The notes below the pieces were generated by a model that was not told where the DNA came from, did no database searches, and saw only the letters and a list, made by a program, of their open reading frames with translations. DNA of 64,000 bases from Dirofilaria immitis (taxonomy: Eukaryota > Nematoda > Chromadorea > Rhabditida > Onchocercidae). Of the stretch, positions 1 through 12,593 are shown piece after piece. Numbering within the stretch: the stretch's first letter is position 1; each line of letters begins with the position of its first letter. Position numbers and translations under genes: made by a program. The stretch is taken from positions 4,528,501-4,592,500 of the forward strand of contig JAKNDB010000087.1 in NCBI GenBank assembly GCA_024305405.1, in the 5' to 3' direction.

Positions 1-1034
1 AAACTGAGGAAAATTTATAAAAGCAAAGTAGCTAATAAGCGTTTGGTTTTTCATCATTACGGATTTTGCAGGGTTCACAACTACCTGAATTAAATTGGAA
101 TTGATAAGCAAGTAAGCAACAACTGAACGAAATGATACTAACAAATCGTTAACACTTGAATGCTGCTGAAAAAAAATCAGTCAAAATATCGATATATTTC
201 GTTCTAAAAATTGATAATTTAAAGCAGATGTTATTTACTGTCATATTTAGGCCACTTAGACTATATCACCAATTAAAAATATATCGTAAGCAATTTTTTA
301 CTGATATTAGTAGGTTTACCTCACTATGTCATTAATCTTTACAACACAAATGAAACAATATATTATGCAAGAAGAATTTCCCATTCATGACAAAAACGAT
401 TTCAAAAACTCACTTCGACGATTTTTAAATATATTTCATGTTCTGACAAAATAAATTCATTACGTAGAGATGACTTATATGCATCCGGATAGAACATCGT
501 TGCTGTAATTAAAATTTTCATTGAATTTTTGTGTAAATTATCACAAGCTTTGATAAATTATATCTTGAACTTGACAAGTTCTTTGTCTCCTCAGACTGAT
601 ATATTAATAAGTGCTTCTAATGAACCAAAACAAATAAATCTGTTCCATATATTTTCAACATTACTAAAATGCAAATAAGACTTCTGAATTTACCGGTCCC
701 ATCAAACCTGAACTAGTTATTTCTAACTATAAGCTATTAAATTTCCTTCACATATATTACCCATTTGGAAGATGATCAAACAATTGTTCTTCATCTCTTG
801 ACAATAAATGGCATTTAGAAACTAAAAATGCAAGTGATCCAATTCGTTTTTGCTTTTTATAATTGCAGTAACATTTCGTCTTATTTATTTTCTTAATGTT
901 ACTCAAATAATATGTCAGTTTTCATATCACTATGGCAATATCTGTCCTTGTTTTTTGTTAGTCACCATTTTATTAAAATAATCTGAAGAGATAAGGAATT
1001 TTGTTGGAATTATTTATCAAAATTTACAGTAATA
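1..1034. other. Left-edge non-coding DNA, probably intron of the RICTOR-like gene
   Basis: I found no exon here that matches a known family. Because the RICTOR-like gene is cut at about residue 300 and continues leftward, this stretch is most likely one of its introns, or introns with unrecognised exons. Base composition is uniformly AT-rich. Confidence 0.4.
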
Positions 1035-3805
1035 ATACGTTGTGTGAAGCCAATTCGTAAATCTTGTCTTGGAATACGGAAGTTCCAGAACTTCACAGCA
1101 ACATTCAATAATTAAATCACGGATTTTGCGATTGTTCGCGTGCATAGATCGATTTAATCCCATGTAATCAAGAAAACTGAAACAATAGGCAATTATCAAT
1201 CACTTGAAACTGTAGCATCCAAAAAGTATTGTTAAGCTGTTATATAAAAAGAATTAGTGTGCCTGAAGGAATTTCAGATTTTTTAACCACAATAAAAATT
1301 TTTGCACCAAGCAATACAAATTTTAAATTAAAAAACAAAAGATTTTTTGAAGTTTGGAAATCGGTTTAAACCAAAAAAATACGAAAAATTCATAGTGAGA
1401 AATTTCTGTTTGAAAATTCGTACCTTAGTGGAGAAATAATTGAAAGTTTTTGATCACCCAAAGTCAAACAAGAAAAAGACCAGCCCAAGTACGCAACAGA
1501 TTTAAAAATATTTGCGAAAAATTTTTCAACAAAGAGTCATTTGACAGCCGCTCCCTTTAACAAAATAATCTCAGTGAAGTCGAAATGGATCGAAATCGAT
1601 TCAATTCAAAAAAGAAATTGCAAACATATTATACTGAATATTATATATGGTATTATATATGGTACATAGAGCTAGTTTTCATGAATAGATTAATAAATGT
1701 TTCAGTGCGAGATGGTTTGCACCAAAGTCTTAAATAAATCTCAATATTTGAAAATGTTTCCAATAGAAAAATCTTCTTAACGCCCGTGTAAGCATAATAA
1801 AATAATCAGAAATGAAATTTTCAAAAAATTCGATGGGAAAGACTTACAATTCTATCGGTCCCTTTTGTTCGAAAAGTTCGATTTCAATGACAGAAGCAAA
1901 AATTCGCTAAAAACAAACAATAATTAAAGATAAGAAATAACTTCTGCAATTACTGACTTAGTAATACAAACTCTGAAAATCCCTTAACGGCAGGGACTGA
2001 TTAAGAATTAAAAATTTGAAGTAAGTAGAAAAATTACATTAAATTAAGGACATACATTCAAAACCAATCTTAATTTAGCCTGTGTCCTTAACTGCGGAGA
2101 ATCAAGCCATGCACACAAAATCTGGCAAACAAGATTGGATAAATGGTCATTAAATATTGCATTCGTGAAAAATTCAACAATCCAGCCTACAAATATTCTG
2201 ATAAACGAACCAAGATAGAGATGCAAGAACTAAGATGAAAGCAATATTTACAGAATTTAGAAATTTATAAGTCCAAAACATCAAGCCAGCTCGTTTTTTT
2301 AACAAAAAAATATATATAAACAAAAATATGCAATATTTCCATACCTGCGTCAACAGAATTCAAAATGAGACCGGGAGCAATAACAGCTTGTTCAATTATT
2401 ACAGCGAAACATGAAAATGCCAGTCTGTAATCTGATTAATTTATATGAGATGTGATTTCTAAATAACTTTTGATTCTTCTTCGATCTCTTCCCTACAAAT
2501 TCATTTAAAAACAAACTTGATTGATTCGGAAAATTAATAGTTTTTGTTTTATTAAAACCAGAACAAATATATCTTGCTTATGTGAAAAGATAGGTACAAC
2601 GGCTTTCGTAAAAAATAAATTAATTATAAGTTCCAAAGAAATTAGACAAACATAATGAAGCCAAAGATCTAAAATATGGACAATTTGTACAATCGATATA
2701 GTGAGCAACATCGAGACCAACAGATGTGCTGCAACTTTTGATGTTAAAAGCTCGTTCGCGTTGAATGAATTCTCATAATTTCGAAATTTTATCCAAAAAC
2801 TCACTCATCTCTCTTTTTCTCAACTTTTGTCCTATCCGATCCTATTACGAAGAAACAATTGGCAATCGAGATTAAGGCACGACAAATGTTTTCTGGGAAA
2901 ACGGCATTCGAATAATCTTTCTTCACCATTCCACTTTCTGAACTTTTTGTTTTCTCATTCATATGACTTAACATCATTGTACATAATTTTAAGGCCTCAA
3001 TGCGTTCTTCAGAATTGTTAGCGTCGAGTTCTAGAGATCTACAATAAGTTTCTTTATGATGTATGAAAAATTAAGACAGATTTCATTTTTACTTATTATT
3101 TGATAATTCCGACAAAAGACCCGTCACATATATGTCTCCTGCGCCTCAGTTCTCACATGACTGAGGTAGATGCAAGTATTCAAAAAAACAGAAATCATAG
3201 TATGATAGAAAGGATACTCAAAATTAATAATGTATTTAGCAAAAACAAAATATAATATTCAAATCAGTATTTTAAAAATCTAAATTCTAATTAAGTATCA
3301 ATGTCTCCTTCATATTAACTTATCATTGCAAACAGATAATGAAAAAACAATAATGAAACCTTATTGCAAAACTATCCATATGCATATTTAATAGTACCGA
3401 CAAATCATCAGGCAGTTGAGAAGCTTTTCGTAAGATGCGATATGTAACTGCACGAATTGAACTCACTTCCGACAACACATATTTGGCAACCCTGTCACAA
3501 AAATTAATTATTAATTATTTTACGGCAATTTACTGTCTTACACTGATACTACGCATATATCTATCAGAAAAAATGTCAATTTAAAAATTGAAAATACACC
3601 TTTTGCAAACTGCGTCGTAGAATCCGGTTTGATTAAAAAGCTCTTTGGCATTAGCAAGCGTAGTGCATAAATTGTTGAGATAATTGACAATTTCTTCATT
3701 ATTTCTTAAATTATTTCCATCAGCATTAAGAGCCTGCTCAACTGAATGACTGATTTCTGCACTCATTGCAACTTGCTGAGGCAACTTTTTCATTTTTCTA
3801 AACAA
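1035..3805 (-). CDS. rict-1: RICTOR-like TORC2 subunit, N-terminal part, partial
   Basis: RICTOR is the scaffold subunit that defines TOR complex 2, which phosphorylates AKT/SGK-type kinases. Exons read on the minus strand: 3805-3600, 3491-3360, 3038-2805, about 2780-2550, about 2440-2346 and about 1183-1035. The translation follows the RICTOR N-terminal armadillo region in order: YLNNLCTTLANAKELF (human HLNNFTKLLCD), LSEVSSIRAVTYRILR (LNEAKEVRAAGLRALR), RSLELDANNSEERIEALKL (ARCIDIQQSNEVERTQALRL), then SFLDYMG plus KIRDLIIECCCEVLELP (I-R-x-LLEVLYDIFRLP). Exon phases agree for the first joins. Exon 4 (2780-2550) needs at least one frame change, and the 1183 exon joins in phase only if its T-run is one base longer. 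ATGs at 3805 and 3793 are start candidates. The C-terminal three quarters lies outside the window. A divergent partner, the EFR3-like gene, starts 2.1 kb away. Confidence 0.8.
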
Positions 3806-5916
3806 TTTTGTTACTTTCTATTTTTTTTCTCAGATTAAACAAAAATGTTTTTGGCTATAATAATATTTTAAAACATCTAAGATAAACTGAATCAGATATA
3901 AAAAGTTTGAAAACAAGTTAATGAAAAAATTTATGTCTTTTAAAGAAAAGATGGCTATGGTTGAGTCATCGATTAGATATCTGATTTATCAAAAAATTGG
4001 AAATTACAATGAATTATTTTGCTGAAAATTTAGAAAAAAATAAAATAAAATTTTGGTTATAGTGAAATCGAAATGAAGAAATGTTTTATTGAACCAAACT
4101 TAATACTTTTTCATAGTTTTGCAATTCAAAACAAATTCCTTTTAAGCCTCAATTTCAATTACACTTTTTTCAGCAAAATTTTATTTGCCTAATAACAAAT
4201 ATGCATAGCATTCTGATTATTTTAGCATTCAAATATTAAGTAAAAAGTATTTTCAATGACAAAAATTGAAAAGTAGAGAAAATTAAAAATATTCGCAAAT
4301 TAAAATGAACAAAATACGGATTAAAATTAAGTAAAGATCGGTAGTACTTAAATTGAAATTTATTTGCTTCAATATTTGATAGGCTATTGTTCATAGATAT
4401 GCAAACCAGATGTGTAAAGGAAAAGTTGCTTAAACAGTTGTTACGCCAAGAGAAACTTTTTTCGTTTTTGTTAATTTAATTCAATAATTTTCAAACATAC
4501 ACTTAGATAGAAAAAGCATCTTTTAATGTTATTCGACAGTGAATATCGAAATTAATTTATTTGATATCTTCAATCAATGTGCTTGTAAAAAATCGTGCAA
4601 CATTACTTCTCTAACTCTCTGCAACATTACGTCGGATATTGCTTCATATGATGTCAATAAAAATATTGGCTCCGATGATTTGATCGGCTAAAATATGATT
4701 GGAATTAGTAAAATACTATAAGGTATATTTCTTAGCAAGTATACACAAAGAAAAAATATCACAATGTTAAGATGACAAAAAAAAATTAAATATGAAAGTA
4801 AAAGAGGGAGGGGAAGGATTAAAGAAAACAATTAAGGAAAGATAAGAACAATAGATAAGATGATTGATCAAGCTGATTTGTTAAATGGTTAATTCAACGT
4901 CAATTTTATGATGCAATATCCAATACCTTAAAGGAGAATCCACAACGGAATATCCTTACAGACCCGAAGCTGTATATTTTATTCCGAACAATTCTGGAAA
5001 TAGTGGGTACATTCCTTAAGGGCTGATAATTGTGGACGGCCATTAATGTAACGCAGTTCATCTTTTATATTGTTTCCTCATTATTTTGTGTGTATTATTG
5101 GGTGATTATCTCTCAAATTACTCGAAGAAGTAGAGAAAAAGTAGAGAGTAGTTCAAAGTAAAATTCTCAGTTGAGAGAGAGAGAGAGAGAGAGAGTAAGA
5201 CAATTATATAATATACAGATTGCATTCAAATAGAATATGAATTACAAGAAATATTTCAATGAATTTTGTTAACACTCGAATATCCCTTGATAACTAAGTT
5301 ATTTCGTTGATAGCAAGTTAGGGCGAAAATCATTTTGTCTTTCGATGTTTACTATTTAAACTAATTAGATTTCTCTTCGTAAAGATATTTGAAGTAGTCG
5401 TCCACTCTCATCCTCAATCTTCGTCTTAATAGAGATAGTGAAAGATAAAGAAATGGAAGGGTATGATTAGGACACAGAAAAGCACTACTAATGGAGAATC
5501 ATATTGGCTACTCCCTCAGATGTAGTGTCGTTTGTTTGCTTTTTATTGCTGTTGAAGTTTTAATGAAATCCAACTTGTAAAAATCAGATTTTATATATTA
5601 CATAGCGAATTTCTCTTATTCTTAGCTTTCGCGTGTTTGATATAGATAGGTTTCATTTTTTTGACGATGTCCGCTTCTTAAATTAAATTTGGCTCATTTT
5701 TAATACTGGCATTCAAGTTCTATCAACATGCAAAAATTTTTCGTTAAAGCTGAATGAGACAGATCAACAATGATAGAGTAACTTGTTCGGAAATTAGATT
5801 TCATGAAATCGCAGTTCTTTAATGTTTTTCATACCAAACTCGAGAAATTCATCGAAACTTTACTGATTTTAGGAAATTTCCTCTAGTTTTTAAGGAATTT
5901 TTGTAAGTTACTGTTG
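3806..5916. other. Divergent intergenic region between RICTOR-like and EFR3-like genes
   Basis: This is presumably a shared promoter region because the two genes point away from each other. It contains a GA dinucleotide run at 5173-5195. A less AT-rich block at 4920-5060 has short open frames on both strands, but none matches a family I know. Splice-acceptor-like sequence just before the EFR3 start (about 5870-5885) could serve trans-splicing. Confidence 0.5.
5173..5195. repeat. GA dinucleotide microsatellite
   Basis: About eleven uninterrupted GA units in the divergent promoter region. Similar GA runs are common in nematode promoters and can bind GAGA-type factors, but no function is shown here. 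Confidence 0.9.
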
Positions 5917-8900
5917 ATGGATACACGCATATTCTGTTGTGCTCCGTGCAAACCACGATATCGACGACTCGTTGATGCCATTTATCCGAGGTGATTATTT
6001 CATTTAAGTTTTATAATACGCAGCCGAACATAAAATAAAGTCGTTCTATTTCATTCTTACTTACGAAGCGAGATCTGTTAATTTAAATGTTTGGTTTGGC
6101 TAATTTATCTGTTGCTAAGAATTTTGAACAAATTTGGATTTAGTTAAATTCATTTTACATAATACTCTCTGTATTCATCATCTTTATTTTTAGTTCCTTA
6201 ACTGAAGGCTTGATCAATTCAAACATGCAAAAGCTGACGTTTTATGCAATATCACGACCCGAAAAGTTAGATAGAATTGGTGAATACATTGTATTACGAT
6301 TATCCAGAGATTTGTATCATCAAAAATACAACCAAGTTAAGGTATACTGAATTTTTGTCTTATTTCATGCCGAAAAATTCCATTCTTTGGAGAGGAAATG
6401 CGAGTATTTAGACAAATATTTTTATGCGTTCTAGAAAAATTGCTATTTACTATTTATACTATGGATGTGATAATACTGTGCCATATGGATATATTGAGAT
6501 TTTTTTCCACTTACTGTTTAATGGATACAGAATTATGTAAATGAACAGTGTGACGAAAATCGGTGCAAGCTTTTTATAATTTAATATTTTAGATATTTTA
6601 TTAAGCATAATTTCTAATTTATTATCTTTCTCCAATAAGAAAAATCTAATAAATTTTAAATTTTTGAAAAAAATTCGAAAATTTGTTAGTGAAGTATTGA
6701 GTTCAGATATCCATAGAAGCAATGGATCAGCTGCTGCAAAGTTGTCACGATTTGTCAAGTTTAAATAAATTTATCGAACATTTCCTCAAAATGTTGCAGA
6801 AATTGTTAGAGACGAATCACTTCGAAATGGAGGTTAAATTTTTACGAATTTATAGTCTCTGCTTTGTATCTTCACATCAATTTCCTATTTATCTGATTAT
6901 CATAGGATATTCACAGTTTAAGAATTTTTGAATGGCTGTTATTTTGGATGTTTTTGTATCTTTATTATCAAAATTTAAATTTCGAGAATATTAGGTCGTC
7001 AGGATAATAACGAGATATCGAATGAAATTTGTTTTGAAGAGTTACTGTCAAAAGGCTGTTTTTGTAAATATAATTTTCGCAAATATCAGAATTTATAAGA
7101 AAATTTTTTTTCATTGCTTGGAGAATTTCCTTCAGATTTATTTCCTTAAATTCTTTAGAAATTGGCTACAGATTCATTCGTGAACTTCGCGAACATCGAA
7201 GAAAACATTCCCGCTTACCATCGGGAGTACGACTTCTTTATTTCTAAGTTTGCATCAATGTGTCATGCAAATAACAGCAAAACTTCAAAAGATGCACGAT
7301 ATGCAGGCTTACGTGGCTTAAGAGGTTGATTTAAACTAGCTTAGGACTTCAGTTTTATTTAGGAGCAGGCAAAGACGACGTTCAGTTGACCAAAAGTTTT
7401 GAATTGTTTGATTTATTTTCATTGATTATTGAATTTGTTATAGGTGTTATGTGGAAATCAACGACCGATCCACTGCAAACTAGTATATGGGAAAAACAGT
7501 GTATGGAAAAATCATTCCTTCGATTCTTTTTAATCTTCAAGAGGAGGATTCTGGTAAGTTTTTTCGTGAAAAATTTCATATTACTTGATGTTTTTTATTG
7601 AAGCTATGTTTTTATATTTAGATAGGTTCAAATATGTTTGGTAGATTTGAGGTGTTCTTATTAAAGATTTCGATAGAATCATTAAAATTTAAAAAAAAAA
7701 GTGTCAATTCTCGGATCTTATTTACACATCCTTCGCATAAATAACAAATAATCACGAAGCACATGGATATTGTAAAGATACAATTATCTGTTCTGTTTAT
7801 TCGTTTTGGAAGTTTAGAAGAATCAAAGGAAAAAAGGAATAGTCGCTTCTCAGTAATAGACCAACCTTATCCAATAGGTGGCATAGCAGAAAGTCCAAAG
7901 GCACTCGCCGATCAGTTTTTGCGGTATAAATATACTTTTAAAAAACATTTTATTAACATTTATTTCTTTATTTTTCTCTTAATAATTTGATATTTCTCTT
8001 GATCATAATAATCATGATGCCAGAACAAAATGTATTGTTAATAACAGTTGGTTGCTATGTTACAATTTGTAAATCAAATTAATAGTTGCTTCAAAAGTGT
8101 ACATTCTATTAATCAAACATCAGTAAAATTCTTAATTCGTATATTAACGAAAGAATGAAAGAGAAATTTCGCCATAAAATTTATTTTTGAAATCTTGTAG
8201 AGAACTGATGGCAAAAGCGCCTTTTGGCTTAGTTTCTGTATTGGATCCGGTCTTGAAACATTGTGATTTACATAGGAAATGGGAGCCTCCACCTCTGTTC
8301 GCGGTTTATACATTCCGGGCTATCATGTATAGTGTTAAAGACCCCAGTTTTGTCATTCAAGTAATTTTGCAAACTTTTTTATGTTCTTATCATTTACTCC
8401 ATGATATTTTAATATTTGCATGCTTTATTTAGACTCATTCTTGATTTCTTATTGAATGATTGTTACAATTTGTCTCTTACTATTTCTAGGCTTTAATAAC
8501 TCATTTGGAGAATATGTCAAGTTCAAATGCATCTGTGCGCATTGGCATTGCGACTGTTTTATCAAGCATTGTTTCCATTGCCGGTACTAGTATTGGGCCG
8601 TCTTTAATAGGTGAGTATAAGTGACAAAAATAGCAATCTTTAAATTTATAATTTATATTGATGTTTTACACTTATATTTTCATTCGTTTCATATTTTTTA
8701 CAATCGTTTAAAAATTCCAAAAAGAATAGTCAGAAGTCAAAAATTTCAGAATTCAAACGAAGCTTTAAAAATGAGGTAAAAACTGCTAATCATTAGATTA
8801 TTTCAAGTTTGATTTCTACATTATATTGAAAAAGCTATGGGAAAATGGAAAAAGTAGATGAATGAATCAGCAAAATACTTTAGCGATCGTAGTAATCAAA

Positions 8901-11498
8901 AATTATTAATTCAAACATGCTAATCGCAGAGTACACTTATACCTTTTCGATTATTTCTTCCTAGAAAAATTGAGGAATTAATTTTATCTGATGTAAAGTT
9001 TTACATCACGAAAGACAAGTATACATATTATTTGTAATAATAAAAATATAAAAATTAAATATTTACAAGCAAGGAACATTTTAAGTTATCATTTCTAGGT
9101 ATATTCAATTCTTTGCTGAAACATTTGCGTCGATCTGTTGAATTTCAACAAACTGAAGATTGCCCATCAGTTGATCAGGAAAAAATATATCAAGAATCGC
9201 TGATTAATACGATGGGTGATTATGCATACGCATTGCCTGACTATCAGAAAGTAATCGAGTCTATTGTTTATTGTCTTATAAAAATGAATTTCGAGGCTTC
9301 ATTGACTTGTTATGTAAAATATATCATTATATATTTTCTAATTTTTTCACATATTTCAGACATATTTTTTTGTTTGGAGTTAAAGTTCAAGTATATTTTT
9401 CACAAGGAATTATGGATTAAGTCTGAATTCAGAATATTTATTGGACACTAAAATTTTGTCGGAAATGCTTAATAAATTTTTGCAATTTCCAGGTGGAAAT
9501 TATGCTTTTATATCTGCAAACATACCAAACCTTGGAAAAGATAGTCAATCATTAAAACCGAGTGATATTTTTTTGCAACATATTCTTGTAAAAACACTTC
9601 TCAAGGTATATCTTTTAGTTTCGAATGCTTTCGAAATTGTCTTTAATTTTATGTGCAGTCATATCGTTCCAGAATATTTTCCAAATTTTTCTACTTTCAA
9701 ATCATTCCATTGATGTACGTCATTTTCGATTTTAATGTTAGCTATTAATAAAGTTTAATTTTTAGGTGGCAACGAAATACAGAACAGGCTTCATGTCAAC
9801 GATATTTAGTAATAATTTTCCAAACACATTGTTGCGGTTAGCTTTGACTACTGATCCTGTTGTTCGTTTAGACACTCAATATATTTTCCATACTTTGCTT
9901 GATAGGTTTGTATTTCACTTTTAATGTTTGTTTGTTTTGCACATTATAAAATGGTTCATCTCACTTCGAATTTTAATATAATTACTGCGCTTTATTTCTT
10001 ACAAGTATTGAATGTCAAATTCTAGACATTTTCAAACTTTTTATTATCAAACTCTTTATAACAAACAATTACGTACAGACATGATAATTTGTCAGTATTA
10101 CGGCATTTACCTTACGTCAGTGACGTTACTGATTTGCAATTAACTTTCGAGAAATGTAGCCGTTCGGATGAAATGATCATGCGAAATTATGCACCTCGTT
10201 TGCTTAGTGCACTCCATAAGTAAGTCCTATTTATAGATAGTAAATATTATCTGGCTTCTAGTTTTTTATAACTATGCATTGAACATACTTATCCTTGGGA
10301 AAAAAATTTTTCTTATCACTAAAAATTTTTAGATGTGTATGGATGATACCAGACGATGAAACGCAAGGCGAACATATGGATGCAATCCTTTGCACAATGG
10401 CTTTACTATGCATTGAAGTTGGGTTTGATGAAGTAAGTTCATTCGCTTAAATTTCATTGATTTAATTACTTTGCTGGAGTTTTTTATCTAATTTCTTAAT
10501 TATGACTTTACAATTTAAAAATACATGTATCAGATATTGATTTGTATCGAATACATTCACTTTTAATGGATTGTTTCAAAGAATATTGTTTTTATTTAGA
10601 ATTGTACTTTAAACAGTGAAGAAATTCACGGTTATGTAAATCAGTATCTGATATATATATTTTCGAAATGTTATTTATTACATTATACTATTCGGAAATT
10701 CACATCGCTACTTAAAATGCGATAAATGTAATAATTTTTATTGATAGATGTTGATGCAATTATTCCGGTTATCTTTCTCACTACAATCAATGGCATTGGA
10801 ATCGTCATTTCATTTTAGTAGTGCAAAGCGTATAGCTATCCATAATTTGGTAGCAAAATATCTTAACTTCAGTAGTCAATTGATGGCCATTCCATCTCTT
10901 TGTCACCATGTTCAACAGCTAAGTTTATTTCGAAAGTCTTACATAAAAAGTCTTCGAAAAATAGAGATTTGTGTAGAATAAAACTGTTTACTTGAATTTA
11001 GAAAATTCTATAAATTAGTAGGAACTTTGAATGAAAATATTTTTTTCGGATATGATTTGCATATGCTTCAAGTATGGAAGGGCAAGAATTCTGTTAAAAG
11101 CATTATTTAGAGATATTGGAACATTTTCGCATATTTTAGATTAAAAGCATAAAAATTTCTGATAAATCTCGAGGACAATTGTAATTCCATATTTTCGCCC
11201 AAAAATAAATTTGACATGAAAACTCGAAAAGTAGTAGAAGAAATCGCTTAGTTTAGATTGTAAAACAGCGGGCGTTACGAGCCCATCCATTATTGAACCT
11301 TTTGCCGGAATTGCAGTCTGATAAAAGAGTTCTAAGAAAGCACCGCTTGCATGTGATGATGATGAAGAACAAACGGCACTTTGCCTCGAAGAGGATGCAA
11401 CAATTCTTTTGATATTGATGATGTCAGCGAAATGCTTAAGGTGTAATAAGAGAATATCTAAATCGTTTGCAATTATTTTGCTTTTTTTATTCCATTAG

Positions 11499-11529
<31 letters not shown>

Positions 11530-12528
11530 ATTAGTTTCCTATATTTTTGGTTTTAATTGCTTAAGCTTTCAAAATGTACTTCGGGATTGTTTATATTATT
11601 ATTATTATTATTATGTTAGCCTATCATCAACGAATATTTCCTCTAGCTTGGATTATTTTTATTTTAGGCCACTGGTAAGGATGTGAAAAACCTAACCGTA
11701 ACATTCATTCCGAAGGACACAGCATTAGCGTCATCAGTATTAGACGACATGATAATAAATAAAGACTGGCCGCTCAGAGAAGCTGAAAAAATGAATAATA
11801 TTGATGGAACAGATACTAGTGGAATTGACGAAAATACGATCTCGATTGATTTAAGCATTGATTGGAGTCCATCTGAATCTATACAAACTTCTCGAAAAAA
11901 TACATTCTTTTCATCAATACGTGGAAGTAAGAATTTCCATTTTCAAAATGCTTTTAATTGAAAAAAAAATGTTAATTAACAAAATTTAATAGAAGAATGA
12001 TAAAATTCCTTGTTTTCTTCGTACTGTTTTATTAAAGCATTTACCAGTTTGGAACAACTATAGTAAAATTTACTCGAAGACTTTAGTTTATCTCTTTCCA
12101 TTCCTTCACTGAAATTAATACCAAGTATCAATATTATCACTATACTATAGAATCCGATATTTCTCCGACAACTATTAATGAATTGCGTAAGATGATGAAT
12201 ACGTCAATTGATCCTGTTGAAGAAGAAAAAAGGAACAGGTATGTATAATTTCTGTGTTTCTTCCAGGTTTTCTCTCAATTTTAATTTAAATATCAACCCC
12301 TTAGTTTTATAGGAATGGACACAAACAATTTTGGATAAATTTCGCACCCAGGACTTCAACAAACTTGTGGAAGAAATGCATCAAGAATGTGAAGAAGTTG
12401 ACTTATCACGAACTGTGAAAAAATTGCTTCAACGAAATAACGAAACAAGTCGTATGAATGAATGCGGATGTTACAATAAACCGAAAAATATTTTTGAACT
12501 TAAACTACCCGAATTTTTCGTCTTTTAA
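5917..12528 (+). CDS. efr3: EFR3-like plasma-membrane scaffold protein, 18 exons
   Basis: EFR3 is a palmitoylated ARM/HEAT-repeat protein that anchors the PI4-kinase III-alpha complex at the plasma membrane. Exons: 5917-5990, 6194-6335, 6707-6832, 7159-7324, 7444-7553, 7818-7923, 8201-8360, 8490-8610, 9099-9250, 9493-9605, 9766-9905, 10079-10219, 10333-10432, 10748-10918, 11269-11440, 11668-11926, 12151-12238, 12313-12528; about 850 codons, close to the family length. The N-terminus has the cysteine cluster CCAPC (likely palmitoylation), then PRYRRLVDAIYP, QKLTFYAISRPEKLDRIGEY and IPAYHREYDFF, all EFR3 hallmarks. Frame breaks occur at homopolymers 7507-7511, 9506-9509, 11337-11339, 11407-11410 and 12226-12231; each is repaired by one extra base of the run. 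The donor of exon 14 reads CT instead of GT (10919). A polyadenylation signal AATAAA lies at 12588. Confidence 0.93.
11499..11527. repeat. TA dinucleotide microsatellite in an EFR3 intron
   Basis: A TA repeat of about 14 units in intron 15, followed at 11594-11613 by an ATT trinucleotide run. Both are simple repeats typical of AT-rich introns. Confidence 0.9.
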
Positions 12529-12587
12529 TATCTTTTTAGAAAGCCTTAAATTTAAATGGTTTAGGCATAGAAACAAAAATATAGAAA

Positions 12588-12593
12588 AATAAA
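12588..12593 (+). terminator. Polyadenylation signal for the EFR3-like gene
   Basis: AATAAA lies 60 bp after the stop codon, the expected position for a nematode 3' UTR. Confidence 0.6.

Noticed and set aside
7364..7387. Small candidate exon GAGKDDVQ between EFR3 exons 4 and 5
   Set aside because: Joining 7324 directly to 7444 keeps phase and matches the family (GLRGLRGVMWK), so this segment is intron.
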